DNA from: Sorangium aterium
GTDB taxonomy: Bacteria > Myxococcota_A > Polyangia > Polyangiales > Polyangiaceae
Length of the DNA stretch: 64,000 bases
Assembly (NCBI RefSeq): GCF_028368935.1
Contig: NZ_JAQNDK010000006.1
Coordinates: 727,501-791,500 of the forward strand
Direction of reading: 5' to 3'
Below, one piece after another: positions 49,940 to 59,742 of the stretch (within the stretch, counting starts at the first letter, position 1; every line of letters starts with the position of its first letter). The notes under the pieces were generated by a model. The model did no database searches and was not told where the DNA came from. It saw only the letters and a list, made by a program, of their open reading frames with translations. The position numbers were made by a program, and so were the translations under genes.

Positions 49940-50416
49940 ATGACTGATGGACTGAACAAGGTGATTCTCATGGGCAACCTCGGCTCGGATCCGGAGCTGC
50001 GCTACACCGGCAATGGCACGCCGGTGCTCCAGCTGCGTATGGCGACGAACGAGTCGTTCGTCGACAAGAACAAGGAGCCGAAGGAGCGTACGGAGTGGCA
50101 CAACATCGTGTTCTGGGGGCAGCGCGCCGAGGCGCTCGCGAAGGTCCTGTCCAAGGGAGACGGTGTGCTCATCGAGGGCGGGCTGCGCACGTCGAGCTAC
50201 GAGAAGGACGGCATCCGGCGCTACCGCACCGAGGTGATCGCGCGGGATCTCCGCTTCACGGGGCGGCGGGGCGTGGCGCAGGCGCTGCCGGGTCCGGACG
50301 ACGACGGCGAGGCGACGCAGCCCGGGGCCGAGGTGCCGACCACCGCGCGGCTCGGGAAGAACGGCGTGCGGGGGCGGCCGCCGGAGGTCCCAGCGCTGGA
50401 TGAACTGCCGTACTGA
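49940..50416 (+). CDS. ssb: Single-stranded DNA-binding protein
   Basis: 158 aa. OB-fold SSB: 'LNKVILMGNLGSDPELRYTGNGTPVLQLRMATNE', 'RTEWHNIVFWGQRAEALAKVLSKGDGVLIEGGLRTSSY' and 'VIARDLRFTG'; coats single-stranded DNA during replication and recombination. The C-terminal tip is 'PEVPALDELPY', not the usual DDIPF, so contact with partner proteins may differ. ATG at 49940. About 190 bp downstream of recA. Confidence 0.95.
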   Translation: MTDGLNKVILMGNLGSDPELRYTGNGTPVLQLRMATNESFVDKNKEPKERTEWHNIVFWGQRAEALAKVLSKGDGVLIEGGLRTSSYEKDGIRRYRTEVIARDLRFTGRRGVAQALPGPDDDGEATQPGAEVPTTARLGKNGVRGRPPEVPALDELPY

Positions 50417-50436
50417 CGGCGGAGTAGCGACGAGCG

Positions 50437-50458
50437 AGGCGGCTGGGAGAAGCCGCCT
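50437..50458 (+). terminator. Probable terminator hairpin after ssb
   Basis: AGGCGGCT-GGGAGA-AGCCGCCT, perfect 8-bp stem, 20 bp after the ssb stop. Only TT follows, so intrinsic termination is likely partial. Confidence 0.5.
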
Positions 50459-51002
50459 TGCGGCGCCCCTCGCCCCCGCGGGCCCCCGCGCGACGCGGCC
50501 GGAGGCTGCCGATGAATGCGCGCCCGTGCGGCGCCTGGGCGTGCTCCTGGCAGCCGCGCACCCCGTCGGGTCGCCTCGCATGTACCAGCTCGTCGCCGCG
50601 CCAGCAACGCGGACCATTCTCCCAAGGACGGCTCGATTGCTCTGCTCGTGGGCCACCGGTCGTCGACCGTCCGGCCATTCGTCGCAGCGCGATTCTTCGC
50701 CAACCACCTGTCGCTCCTCGCGCGTCCTGGGCGCCACCCGTCGCAGCGCCATTGGGCCGCTGAGCTCGGCGTGTGGCGTGTTGCTGGATTCCAGTGATAC
50801 GGGTCTGCGGGGGTCAATCTCTCCTCGCGGCTACTCGTCACGGAGCCGTTGGCGCGTGGCGTCAGCTGCAGATGGCTGAGTTAATCATTCGAGGAGGCCA
50901 TCAAGCGGTAGACATTATCCGGCGGTGCCGGCTGAAGAGCTCTCGTGTCCTACATGGGCCCAGAAAAGTGATTCGTTGAGTCGATGCGATGTTCGAAGTG
51001 TA

Positions 51003-51031
51003 TTGACGGATGCATTGTATTGGGAGTAAAC
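51003..51031 (+). promoter_or_regulatory. Candidate promoter for the 51152 gene
   Basis: TTGACG at 51003-51008 and GTAAAC at 51026-51031, 17 bp apart, in a locally AT-rich stretch. The -10 is weak. Confidence 0.35.
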
Positions 51032-51151
51032 ATTGGATGCTAGGCTCGACGCGACCAGGTGCGATTCTATCGCTGTACACGATCGGCCTCCTCTACCGAA
51101 TCTGCTCGGCCTGCAGAACGGCAACGTGGTAACCGTCAACCGAGGTAATTC

Positions 51152-51838
51152 ATGCTCAGCAATATGGCTCGTTTCCTGATGGTGTCTGCTGCTGCTTCTT
51201 TCGTCGCGCTTGGCTCTGCCCCGGCCGATGCGTGCGTCGATATTTCCGACACCGCGCTCGATCTCATCGCTGACACCACACCGGTGGCGAGCGGCGCTGT
51301 GTTCTTCACGGCGGTCCAGAAGGCGGCTTTCGGCTACACGAACACGGACATCGCCGTCCTCTGGGGCAACGTCAGCCCGAACTCGGCGCTGTACTTCGAC
51401 AACTTCTTCGCGGTCGCCCCCGCAACAACCCACTTCACAGAGATCACGAACGTCGCCAACATTGCTGCGGGCGACGTCCTCATCCTCGACGCGACGGCGT
51501 CGTACTCCGGGCACACCGCGATCATCACGGGCCCAGTGACACAGGTCTCGCCAGCGCTGTCCCCGGTCTACGCGACCACGAAGCAGTGGGCGTTGCCGAT
51601 CGCCGACTCCACCACCTCGAAGCACGGCTGCAGTGTGGCCTATCCTGACAGCCGGTGCGTCGGCGGCGTGTTTACCGCTGGGGAGGGGACGGCCTTTATG
51701 CGTCTCTACGCCGACGATGTCACGGGAGTCCCGGGGGGCCACACCTGGAGCGTCGCTTCGGTCAGTGCGAGCAGCTATTACTCGATCTCGGACCGGCCCT
51801 TCAAGATCGGTAGGCTGACGCCGTGCCCTCCGCTCTGA
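51152..51838 (+). CDS. Secreted protein of unknown function
   Basis: 228 aa with a signal peptide (MARFLMVSAAASFVALGSAPADA). Three Cys in the mature part. 'AAGDVLILDATASYSGHTAIITGP' has the GDxxxx...GHTxI pattern found in CHAP/NlpC-like folds, but the catalytic Cys expected ahead of it is not evident, so it is not assigned. GGTAA/GAGG ribosome-binding region upstream of ATG 51152; ATG 51164 is an alternative. Confidence 0.6.
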   Translation: MLSNMARFLMVSAAASFVALGSAPADACVDISDTALDLIADTTPVASGAVFFTAVQKAAFGYTNTDIAVLWGNVSPNSALYFDNFFAVAPATTHFTEITNVANIAAGDVLILDATASYSGHTAIITGPVTQVSPALSPVYATTKQWALPIADSTTSKHGCSVAYPDSRCVGGVFTAGEGTAFMRLYADDVTGVPGGHTWSVASVSASSYYSISDRPFKIGRLTPCPPL

Positions 51839-51952
51839 TCTGAGCTCCGGCTCGATGTCCTGAGAGGCCGTGCGCGCGCTCGCGGCGCCGTGGCCGCCGG
51901 GCGATCCTGAGGGCGCGCGCTCCCAGGATCGCCCTCTCCCCCCCTTCGGCGT

Positions 51953-52756
51953 TTACGGCATTCCGCCCTTCTCGGCCGCCGCGGGCACGCGGCAGAGCTG
52001 GGCGATTCCCTTTCCGCTCAGCTTCTCGCGGGTCAGCTCGAACTGCGGCACGTACATGCAGAAGCGCCCGCCCTTCTCGGTCGCGATGCTCGTTCGACGC
52101 GAGATCATCTCCTCGAGCTCCGAGCGGCTGACGGCCTTGTCCGTCTTCAGCGTGTCCGAGACCTTGAGATCGACCGCGTTCGGGCAGCTGACGCTGGCGG
52201 CTACGGTGAGGTTGGGCTTCACCTTCTCCTGACCCTCGCGATAGTCAGCACCAGGCCCCGCCTGGCCGCCTGCTTGCGCCGCGCCCGCCTGGGCGCCTGC
52301 GTGAGGCTGGCTGCCGCCTTGAGCGCCGCCGGCATGGGCCTGGGCCTGGCTGCCGTCGGTATGGCCCTGCTCTCCCGCGCCGCCCCGTCCCAGGTTGCCG
52401 CCGCCGGTCTGGCCGCCCGACGGCTGCTGCGACTTGCCCGTGGCGACGGGATCGATCCGACCGTTCACGGAGGCCGTGTAGGTGCACCCTTCCTCGACCG
52501 GGAACGAGATCTGCTCCTGGAGCTTTATCGCCTGTTTCTTCTGACCCTGCCCCTGCTGCTGCTGCTGCCCGCGCTGTGCGCCGCTCGGGCTGGGCTTGTC
52601 GCCCTGATGCTGCGCACCGCCCTGCGCCGCTCCCGGGGTGCCCGATTCGCGGTGCTGCGGCGTGCTCGTGCCGCCCGTCTGAGCGGCTGCGAGCGCCGGC
52701 ACGACCGCGAACGCTCCCATGGCGAGCGCAAGTTGGATGGACCGATTCGATTTCAT
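51953..52756 (-). CDS. Secreted Gly/Gln-rich protein
   Basis: 267 aa with signal peptide (SIQLALAMGAFAVVPALAAAQ). Low-complexity Gly/Gln/Ala/His tracts (res. 25-75 and 105-170) bracket two more ordered segments: 'EEGCTYTASVNGRID' and the C-terminal 'VAASVSCPNAVDLKVSDTLK...FCMYVPQFELTREKL'. Four Cys. Function unknown; the composition is unlike its neighbours. Confidence 0.65.
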   Translation of the reverse strand: MKSNRSIQLALAMGAFAVVPALAAAQTGGTSTPQHRESGTPGAAQGGAQHQGDKPSPSGAQRGQQQQQGQGQKKQAIKLQEQISFPVEEGCTYTASVNGRIDPVATGKSQQPSGGQTGGGNLGRGGAGEQGHTDGSQAQAHAGGAQGGSQPHAGAQAGAAQAGGQAGPGADYREGQEKVKPNLTVAASVSCPNAVDLKVSDTLKTDKAVSRSELEEMISRRTSIATEKGGRFCMYVPQFELTREKLSGKGIAQLCRVPAAAEKGGMP

Positions 52757-52819
52757 ATTACCCCCAACCGTAGAATCTGCTTCCGATCGTACTCACCACC
52801 GCCGCGGGCCGACCGCCCA

Positions 52820-53263
52820 CTAGGCGGCTTGTTCCCAGACCTTCCTTGACAGCGCGTCCTTGATCCACGCGAGGTGCCGCTGCTCATCGGCGTAGTTGCG
52901 CTCGATGATCGCGCGCGCCTCGGTCGTGAGCGACTCGTCCAGCGCGGCCTGGTACTGCCGGTTTGTGAGCTCCTCGTTGCCGCGCATGGCGAGGAGCGCG
53001 CTCTGGTCTCCCTGGCTCGTGATCGCCGTGAACCCCTCGATGAGCTTGCCCTTGAGGTCGCGGGTCTTGGCCGCGACGCCGCCGAGCGACGTCACATGCG
53101 CGGTCAGATCCACCACGTGGCGCGCGTGATCGTCCCTGAAGCTCGCGAGCCTCTCCTTGGTATGAGCGTGCTCGCACGCCTCGATGGCGCGGTCATAAGC
53201 GGCGATCGCGTCGCGATCGAGCTGGATGAGGTCGTTGAACACCTCGAAGACGTCTCTCGCCAT
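52820..53263 (-). CDS. DUF2383-like ferritin-fold four-helix protein
   Basis: 147 aa from ATG at 53263 with GGAG upstream. Helical bundle with the ferritin-like pattern: 'VFEVFNDLIQLDRDAIAAYDRAIEACEH', 'FRDDHARHVVDLTAHV' and 'IIERNYADEQRHLAWIKDAL', giving Glu/His/Asp residues at metal-ligand spacing. Matches the PA2169-type DUF2383 group of stress-linked proteins; iron binding not shown. Confidence 0.75.
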   Translation of the reverse strand: MARDVFEVFNDLIQLDRDAIAAYDRAIEACEHAHTKERLASFRDDHARHVVDLTAHVTSLGGVAAKTRDLKGKLIEGFTAITSQGDQSALLAMRGNEELTNRQYQAALDESLTTEARAIIERNYADEQRHLAWIKDALSRKVWEQAA

Positions 53264-53571
53264 GATGGACACTCCTTCCGGGATCGCGCTCCGCTCGGAC
53301 CCCCCCGCCCACCACCTGGGGCATTTGCGTGGGGGCGCAAGCCATGCGCACGTCGTCGCCGGAACTTGTGGTCGCCGTCGGCGCGCTCGGCTCGGCCGGC
53401 GCTCGTGCGGCCTCTGGCGGCCGCGTCGGGCGGCCCGGCATCCCGATCGGCCCGGCAACCTCGACCTGGCACGGACCGTGAAAGCCGTTGGAAGATGGGA
53501 GATGGGAAACCCTACGGCTTTCGTTGACTGGCGCCGCCAGCGCAGGCGCCGCGGGGAGATGGGATGTGCCT
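53264..53571. other. Intergenic region
   Basis: 308 bp between divergently oriented genes; only a short AGATGGG duplication near 53495. No gene seen. Confidence 0.4.
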
Positions 53572-53838
53572 ATGAAATGCTCTCTTGGCTGCTCGATGCG
53601 CGCCGCGCTCGCGCTGCTCCTCGTCGTCGCCTCCGCGGCCTGCGCCGAGGGGCTCGCGAACGCGCCCAGCATCAACCGCGAATGGACCCCGGACGACCGT
53701 GGGCAGGACGCCATCGCGAATGGCCCGCGCTCCTGCCCCAGGGAAGGCCCCGATCCGCTCTCACCCCCCGGTGAGCTGCGCGATATCTGTCCCAAGGTCG
53801 CTCCGCCGAGGCTGCCCAACGCCGCTGCGTCGCCCTGA
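53572..53838 (+). CDS. Small lipoprotein
   Basis: 88 aa from ATG 53572. Signal 'SMRAALALLLVVASAAC' with the lipid Cys at ~26; mature part is short, Pro-rich with three more Cys. No family recognised; could be a fragment of a larger lipoprotein family. Confidence 0.5.
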   Translation: MKCSLGCSMRAALALLLVVASAACAEGLANAPSINREWTPDDRGQDAIANGPRSCPREGPDPLSPPGELRDICPKVAPPRLPNAAASP

Positions 53839-54063
53839 GCGCAGCCGGTTCGCGCGAGCAAACCTCGCTGCGTCCTCTGGCCTCACGCTCGCGCGCGCAG
53901 GAGCTCGCGGCGAGCTCCGCACGCAGGGGGTCCTTCTGCGGTCGACCGCGTCTACAATCGACGACCCGGATGCGGCTGTGCCTGCCAGCGCAAAGGCAGA
54001 ATGTCCCGGCTGAGGCGAACTGCCTCATGCAGAAGGGACGATCGCCCAGGCTCCGGTGTGCCT

Positions 54064-55830
54064 CTAGGGCTCGGGCGCGCCAGCTCCCGCCGCGACGCCC
54101 GTTGCGGGGGGGCGACTCCGCCGCTCGCCCGCAGGGCACTCGTGGAGCCCGGCGCCCGCTGCGTCGACCGTGAGCTGGACGGTCCGGCGCTGCCGCGCGA
54201 TCGGGATGGTGACGGGCTCCTCGATGAGCTCCGGCGCCAGCGCGCCGCGGGCGGGGATGAAGCGCGGCTCGCCGGGCTTGCGATCATCGGCCACCTTCCA
54301 CGCGCGTGGCACCTTCCTCAGCCCGACCGGGTAGAGGGTGAGCCCCTCGCGGTGGACGTGAATCCGCAAGAAGTTCTTGTAGTCCTGGATCCGGAGCGCC
54401 GAGAACGCTTCGTTGCCGTGGCGCCGCGCGACGTTGAGCGAGATCAGGAGGTAGAGGCCCATGATCGTCGACCCGACCACGGCGCCGGTGGCGCCGACGA
54501 AGAGCGTCACGCCGAGGAGGCTCCACATGGACGGGAGGTCCTGGACGTCGACACCGAGCAGCGCGCCGCCGAGGTGCGCGAGCCCCAGCGCCGCCGCGAG
54601 GTGCGCGAGCGCGTGGAGCGAGCCCGCGAACCGGCGATACCAGGTCTTGTAGGTGTCCGTGAAGACGATGAACACGAGCACGACGACGAGGACCCACCCC
54701 ACGGCCCCCGGCCCGGGACGGGGCAGCGTCAGGGAGGAGAGCATGTAGACGAAGGCGGCGGCAGGCCAGAAGCCGAGGTTGTGCCAAGCGAACGAGAGGT
54801 TGCGCCAGGCGAGCCGGCGCGACTCCGACTCTGACGGAAACGAGGCACGCAACATATAAGGGCGCTGGTCGGTGCCCGCGCCGGAGCGGACGACGGTGAC
54901 CGGCTCGCCGTGGGTCGGGTGCAGGAACGCGCCGCCGCCGCCGGCGATGACGTTCTGCCGGCCATCCGCGGACTCGTGGCGGCGGTAGTGGTGCAGATCT
55001 CCGGCGATGCGCGCGACGATCTCGACCCCGGGCCGCGCGTCGGCGAGCTGCTTCTCGAAGAAGGCGAGGTTGCTCTGGAGCTCTGGGTTGTAGATGGCGC
55101 CTTTCACCCAGTCGGGCTCGGCGGTGCAGAGGATCACGCGGTCGCCGTCGCGCATGTCGTGCGTCGCCAGCTTGCAGAAATACTCGATCTGCGGCTGGTC
55201 GATGTCGGACTCGAGCTGGATGTCGACGCCGAGCAGCCAGAAGCCGTGGGGCAGCTTCAGCGCGAAGTAGCTCCGGGACTGGAACGTCTTCCAGGCGCCG
55301 AGCGTGCGTTTCTGGCCGAAGAGGCGCATGAAGCTCATCAGCCCGTCGTACCAGTCGTGGTTGCCTGGGATGGCGAACAGGTGCGGCGCCTCCGTCACAT
55401 CGGCCTTCGGGAGCGCGGCCGCGTAGGGCTCGACGAGCCGCGTCCAGTACGCCTGACGCGTGGCCGAGGGGTACACTTGGTCGCCGCCCATGATGAGCAC
55501 CTCTCCGCGCCTCGTCTCCCGGCCGCCGAGCGAGAGGACCGGCCGCGCGAGGAGGCTGGCGATCGCGTAGGTGGGGTTGAAGCCATCGCCCGTGTCCGCC
55601 ACGTAATCGATCCAGAGCTCGTCGCGCACGACGCCGTTTCGGACGGCATAGTCGAAGGGCGGTTGCGGCCCCGCGATCGCCTCGAGGAGGCGGAAATCGT
55701 CGCGCGCGCCCATCAGGCGGGAGACGGTCATGTCGAGCGCGGAGCGGGCCAGCTGGAAGGGGCTGTACCAGCAGGTCATGAGGCTCCGCTGGAGCGCCGC
55801 GAGCTGCTCGCGATCCGGGCGATCGATCAT
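54064..55830 (-). CDS. Membrane-anchored metallophosphoesterase
   Basis: 588 aa. N-terminal calcineurin-like phosphoesterase: 'YVADTGDGFNP' (metal Asp), 'IMGGDQVYP', 'AIPGNHDWYDG', and 'GDLHHYRRH'. From ~350 four transmembrane helices (AAAFVYMLSSLTL; AVGWVLVVVLVFIVFTDTYK; LAHLAAALGLAHLGGALLG; LLGVTLFVGATGAVVGSTIMGLYLLI), then a soluble C-terminal domain. Substrate unknown; the fusion of a cytoplasmic-type phosphoesterase with membrane helices is consistent with acting on a membrane lipid or near the envelope. Confidence 0.82.
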   Translation of the reverse strand: MIDRPDREQLAALQRSLMTCWYSPFQLARSALDMTVSRLMGARDDFRLLEAIAGPQPPFDYAVRNGVVRDELWIDYVADTGDGFNPTYAIASLLARPVLSLGGRETRRGEVLIMGGDQVYPSATRQAYWTRLVEPYAAALPKADVTEAPHLFAIPGNHDWYDGLMSFMRLFGQKRTLGAWKTFQSRSYFALKLPHGFWLLGVDIQLESDIDQPQIEYFCKLATHDMRDGDRVILCTAEPDWVKGAIYNPELQSNLAFFEKQLADARPGVEIVARIAGDLHHYRRHESADGRQNVIAGGGGAFLHPTHGEPVTVVRSGAGTDQRPYMLRASFPSESESRRLAWRNLSFAWHNLGFWPAAAFVYMLSSLTLPRPGPGAVGWVLVVVLVFIVFTDTYKTWYRRFAGSLHALAHLAAALGLAHLGGALLGVDVQDLPSMWSLLGVTLFVGATGAVVGSTIMGLYLLISLNVARRHGNEAFSALRIQDYKNFLRIHVHREGLTLYPVGLRKVPRAWKVADDRKPGEPRFIPARGALAPELIEEPVTIPIARQRRTVQLTVDAAGAGLHECPAGERRSRPPATGVAAGAGAPEP

Positions 55831-55926
55831 CCGTCCCTCCGCTCAAGGGAGGTTATCACCGCCGGAGCGCCGCGTCGCCTCGCCCGGGCGCCTCAGCGCG
55901 GCACGACGACGTCGTGGGCATTCACG

Positions 55927-58900
55927 CTAGGCGAGATCACCGCCCTCCTTGAGGCAGCCGGCGAGCTCGCTGAGGAGCTTGTCGGTCGCCTCCAGGCCGC
56001 TCGTGAAGGCTTCTCCCTCCTTGGCTCGGCGGGTGAGCCGCATGTCGGGCGAGAGTCGGTAAGGTGAGCTCTTCGGCTGGACCAGCTTGAGCACCTTGGC
56101 ATGATCGAGCGGGGTGTCCTCGCGCAAGTGCAGCGTGACCCCCTTGGCGCTCGCCTCGCATGCGAGCGCCTTCAGCCGGCGCAGCTCGGTCTTGAGCCGC
56201 ATGAGGTGCACGAACCGGCGCGCCTCGAGCGGAGGCGCGCCGAAGCGATCCTCCATCTCGACCGCGAGGTCCTGCACGTCGTCGGTCGAGGCGGCACCGG
56301 CGAGCCGCTTGTAGAGGGAAAGACGTACGCCCACGTCGGAAATGTACTCTTCTGGCAGAAGTGCGTCGGCGTCGAAGGAGAGCTCGGTGTCGACGTCGTG
56401 AACCACGGGCTCGCCGCGCAGCTCGTGGACGGCCTCGTCGAGCATCTGGCAGAAGAGTTCGAAGCCAACCTGGGCGACGGTGCCGCTCTGCTCGGCGCCG
56501 AGGAGGTCGCCGGAGCCGCGCAGCTCCAGGTCGAGCGAGGCGATCTGGAAGCCGGAGCCGAGCTCGGTGTGGCGCTCGAGGGCCTCGATGCGGGCGCGGG
56601 CCTCGTCGGTCATGGCGTTCGGGGGCGGGACGATGAGGTAGCAGTAGGCGCGCTCCTTGGAGCGGCCGACGCGGCCGCGCAGCTGGTAGAGCTGCGAGAG
56701 GCCGAACATGTCGGCGCGGTCGATGAGGATGGTGTTGGCGCGGGGGATGTCGAGGCCGCTCTCGATGATGGCGGTGGCGCAGAGGACGTCGTAGCGCCCC
56801 TCGACGAAGTCGAGCATCGACTGCTCGAGGTTTTGCTCGCTCATCTGGCCGTGGGCGACGCAGATGCGGGCGCTCGGGACGAGCTCAGCGAGGCGGGCGG
56901 CGCGCTCGTAGAGGCCCTCGACGCGGTTGTAGACGTAGAACACCTGGCCGCCGCGGCCGAGCTCGCGGAGGACGGCCTCGCGGAGGACGGCCTCGTCGTG
57001 GCGGGTCACCACGGTGCGGATGGCGCGGCGATCGATCGGGGGGGTCGTGATGATCGACATGTCGCGGAGGCCGGAGACCGCCATCTGGAGGGTGCGGGGA
57101 ATGGGGGTGGCCGAGAGCGTGAGGACGTCGACGTTGGTCTTGAGGGCCTTGATGCGCTCCTTGTGAGTGACGCCGAAGCGCTGCTCCTCGTCGACGACGA
57201 GCAGGCCGAGCCGCTTGAAGTGGACGTCCTTGGAGAGGAGGCGGTGGGTGCCGATCACGACGTCGACGCTGCCGTCGCGGAGGCCGCGGGAGACGTCGTC
57301 CTGCTCCTGCTTGGTCTGGAAGCGGGACATGGCGCGGACCTCGATGGGGTAGGAAGCCATCCGCGATCGGAAGCTGAGGTAATGCTGCTGCGCGAGCACC
57401 GTGGTTGGGCAGAGGACGGCGACCTGCCTGCCGGCGTTGGCGGCGCGGAAGGCGGCGCGGATGGCAACCTCGGTCTTTCCGAACCCGACATCGCCGCAGA
57501 CGAGGCGGTCCATCGGGCGGCCGGACTCGAGGTCGGCCGCAACCTCGGTGATCGCCCGGGCCTGGTCGGGCGTCTCGTCGAAGGGGAAGGTCGCCTCGAA
57601 GGCACGGTAATCGTCGTCTGGCGGCGGAACGGGCTCCGCCGTGGCGGCGCGGCGCTCGGCGTAGAGGCGGAGGAGCTCGTCGGCCATCTTGCGGACGCTC
57701 TTCTCGACCCGCGCCTTCGTCTTGGCGAATGTCTGCCCGCCGAGCCGGTCGAGCTTGGGGGCGCCCTCGCCGCCGCTGAATTTCTGGATCTGGTTCAGGC
57801 GGTAGACCGGGAGGTAGAGCTTGTCGCCCCCGGCGTACTCGACGGCGATGAGATCGACCGTGGTTGAGCCGACCTGCTTGTGGACGAGGCCAAGGTACCG
57901 CCCGATGCCGTGCTCTACGTGGACAACGTAGTCCCCGACGCCCAGATTGCGGAGGTCCTCGAGGAAGGCCTGCGACGGCTTCGTGGAGGAGGAAGCGGCG
58001 CGTGCGGCGCGGCGGTGAGCGCGGGCACCGAAGATTTCCTCCTCCGTGACCAACGCGAGCCCCTCGGCAGGAGCGATGACGCCGCGCGCAAGAGAGCCCG
58101 TTACGACGAGGGCCGTTTCGCGCGGAGACGCGGAACTGCTGCCATCAAAGAACGCGGGGTCGAACGGACCGAGGTTGGCCTTCACCCGCACGTCACGATG
58201 GCGGAGCAGGGCGACGAGGCGCTCAACCTGGGTCTGCGCGCGTGCGGCGATGAGCACTCGTAGGCCCGCTTCTTGCCATGCGACCACGCGACGAACGAGC
58301 GGGTCGAGGGCGCCGTGCTTGCCGCGTGAAGCACGGGCGATCTTGATGGCGCGCTCGAGGTCCGACTGATCGCGCGTCGCAAGCGATGGAACGTCCTCAG
58401 GGACGACCTCGAAGCGCTCCAGCGAGTTCCGATTTTCCGCAGCACCCTCAACCCCGGTGCGGTGCAGGGCAAGCACCGTACGGGCGCCGAGCCACGAGGC
58501 AATGTGCACCTCGTCCTCGTAGAAGGCGGCCAGCGGGAAGTGCGGCTCACGGTCCTTGTGGCTCCGATCGGCCGCGGCGCGACCGAGCTCGTCGCGCACG
58601 GCGGCGGTGACGGAGGATGGGTCCTCAAGGACGATGAGCGCGTCGTCGGGCAGGTACGACGTGAAGGAGACGAGGTCGATGAAGGCAGGCAAGTAGCCTT
58701 CGGCCCCGAAGAAGGCGCGACCGCTCGCGACGTCGTCGACCAAGGCGCGCGCCTTGGTCGAGGGGAAGTCGATGACGTCACACGCGGCGCGCACCCGCTG
58801 GCGGGCTCGCTCGACATTTGCAGGCGTGAGGATCGCCTCGCGCGCCGGCGGGATCCAGACCTCCTTCACATCGGCGACCGTGCGCTGGTCGTCGGGGTTG

Positions 58901-59742
58901 AAGGTCTTGATCGATGCGACGATGTCTCCGTAAAAGTCGATGCGCACCGGCAGCTCGGCGGAGGGCGCCCAGATATCGAGGAGGGCGCCGCGGACGGCGA
59001 ATGTCCCGGGATCTTCTACCAGGGGGCTGCGGACGTAGCCGGATGCACCGAGGCGGGCGGAGAGCGCGTCGCGATCCATCTCCTGCTCGGCGATGACGAG
59101 CTCGGCGTGTTCGGTGATCTCGTCCCTGGGTACGACCTTGCGGGCGAGCGCGGTGATGGGGCAGACGAGGACCGACCAGGGAAGGTCCATGCCGAGGTGG
59201 AAGAGCGTGGCGAGGCGTGTCTGGGCGCCCCGGCGGTCCGGGTTGACATCCGCGTAAGGGCTGGCCTCGTTCGGCAGGTAGAGAAGGACGCGGCCGAACG
59301 TGGTCGAGCCGGCGGCCTCGGCGTCGTCGGCGTCCCGATCGACCAGCAGAAACGACGCGTCGGCCGCCAGAGCGCGGGCGCTGTCGACGTCGGGAGTCAG
59401 GGCGATGATCCGGCGCCCGGCGGCGGCCGCGACGAGGCGACGGATGACGAGGGCGCCGGCCGAACCGGCCGAACCTGTGACATGACGGGTGCCAGGTGGC
59501 GCCGCGGCGAGCTCTGCGGCGAGCTCACGGGGCGTGATGACCGGGCGGTCTGCCGGGAGGTCGAACGACGGGAGCAGCTCGAAGTCGGCCGGCGTGGAGG
59601 CGGGCGGGCCGCTGGTAGCGGTATCGTTCGAAGCACTGTCGTCGACGTGGCCTGAGAGCTCGGCGATCGTGGCGCTGAGCGGGGAGCTCGAGGTGGAGGT
59701 GCGGGAGCGCTCGGGGGGCATCGGCGCAGCGCGGTCTAGCAT
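55927..59742 (-). CDS. mfd: Transcription-repair coupling factor Mfd
   Basis: 1271 aa from ATG at 59742 (a start at 59721 is equally possible; frame is open further upstream without conservation). UvrB-like N terminus ('GAQTRLATLFHL', 'RGALLDIWAPS'), RNAP-interacting domain ('DYVVHVEHGIGRYLGL'), then the RecG-like translocase: Walker A 'GDVGFGKTEVA' near residue 750, 'DEEQRFG' near 850, 'TLSATPIPRTL', 'ATAIIESGLDIPRANT' and the TRCF C-terminal domain. It removes RNA polymerase stalled at lesions and recruits UvrA. Confidence 0.95.
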   Translation of the reverse strand: MLDRAAPMPPERSRTSTSSSPLSATIAELSGHVDDSASNDTATSGPPASTPADFELLPSFDLPADRPVITPRELAAELAAAPPGTRHVTGSAGSAGALVIRRLVAAAAGRRIIALTPDVDSARALAADASFLLVDRDADDAEAAGSTTFGRVLLYLPNEASPYADVNPDRRGAQTRLATLFHLGMDLPWSVLVCPITALARKVVPRDEITEHAELVIAEQEMDRDALSARLGASGYVRSPLVEDPGTFAVRGALLDIWAPSAELPVRIDFYGDIVASIKTFNPDDQRTVADVKEVWIPPAREAILTPANVERARQRVRAACDVIDFPSTKARALVDDVASGRAFFGAEGYLPAFIDLVSFTSYLPDDALIVLEDPSSVTAAVRDELGRAAADRSHKDREPHFPLAAFYEDEVHIASWLGARTVLALHRTGVEGAAENRNSLERFEVVPEDVPSLATRDQSDLERAIKIARASRGKHGALDPLVRRVVAWQEAGLRVLIAARAQTQVERLVALLRHRDVRVKANLGPFDPAFFDGSSSASPRETALVVTGSLARGVIAPAEGLALVTEEEIFGARAHRRAARAASSSTKPSQAFLEDLRNLGVGDYVVHVEHGIGRYLGLVHKQVGSTTVDLIAVEYAGGDKLYLPVYRLNQIQKFSGGEGAPKLDRLGGQTFAKTKARVEKSVRKMADELLRLYAERRAATAEPVPPPDDDYRAFEATFPFDETPDQARAITEVAADLESGRPMDRLVCGDVGFGKTEVAIRAAFRAANAGRQVAVLCPTTVLAQQHYLSFRSRMASYPIEVRAMSRFQTKQEQDDVSRGLRDGSVDVVIGTHRLLSKDVHFKRLGLLVVDEEQRFGVTHKERIKALKTNVDVLTLSATPIPRTLQMAVSGLRDMSIITTPPIDRRAIRTVVTRHDEAVLREAVLRELGRGGQVFYVYNRVEGLYERAARLAELVPSARICVAHGQMSEQNLEQSMLDFVEGRYDVLCATAIIESGLDIPRANTILIDRADMFGLSQLYQLRGRVGRSKERAYCYLIVPPPNAMTDEARARIEALERHTELGSGFQIASLDLELRGSGDLLGAEQSGTVAQVGFELFCQMLDEAVHELRGEPVVHDVDTELSFDADALLPEEYISDVGVRLSLYKRLAGAASTDDVQDLAVEMEDRFGAPPLEARRFVHLMRLKTELRRLKALACEASAKGVTLHLREDTPLDHAKVLKLVQPKSSPYRLSPDMRLTRRAKEGEAFTSGLEATDKLLSELAGCLKEGGDLA

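Larger units (their letters stand above)
50417..51151. other. 735-bp gene-poor region
   Basis: No gene supported. The open frames here have no known motif. The right half (from ~50870) is distinctly lower in GC than flanking genes and contains a possible promoter (51003-51031) for the next gene. Confidence 0.5.

Noticed and set aside
50417-50880. Open frames of 150-200 codons on both strands after ssb
   Set aside because: No motif, no start-site support, and both strands are equally open, as expected by chance at this GC content.
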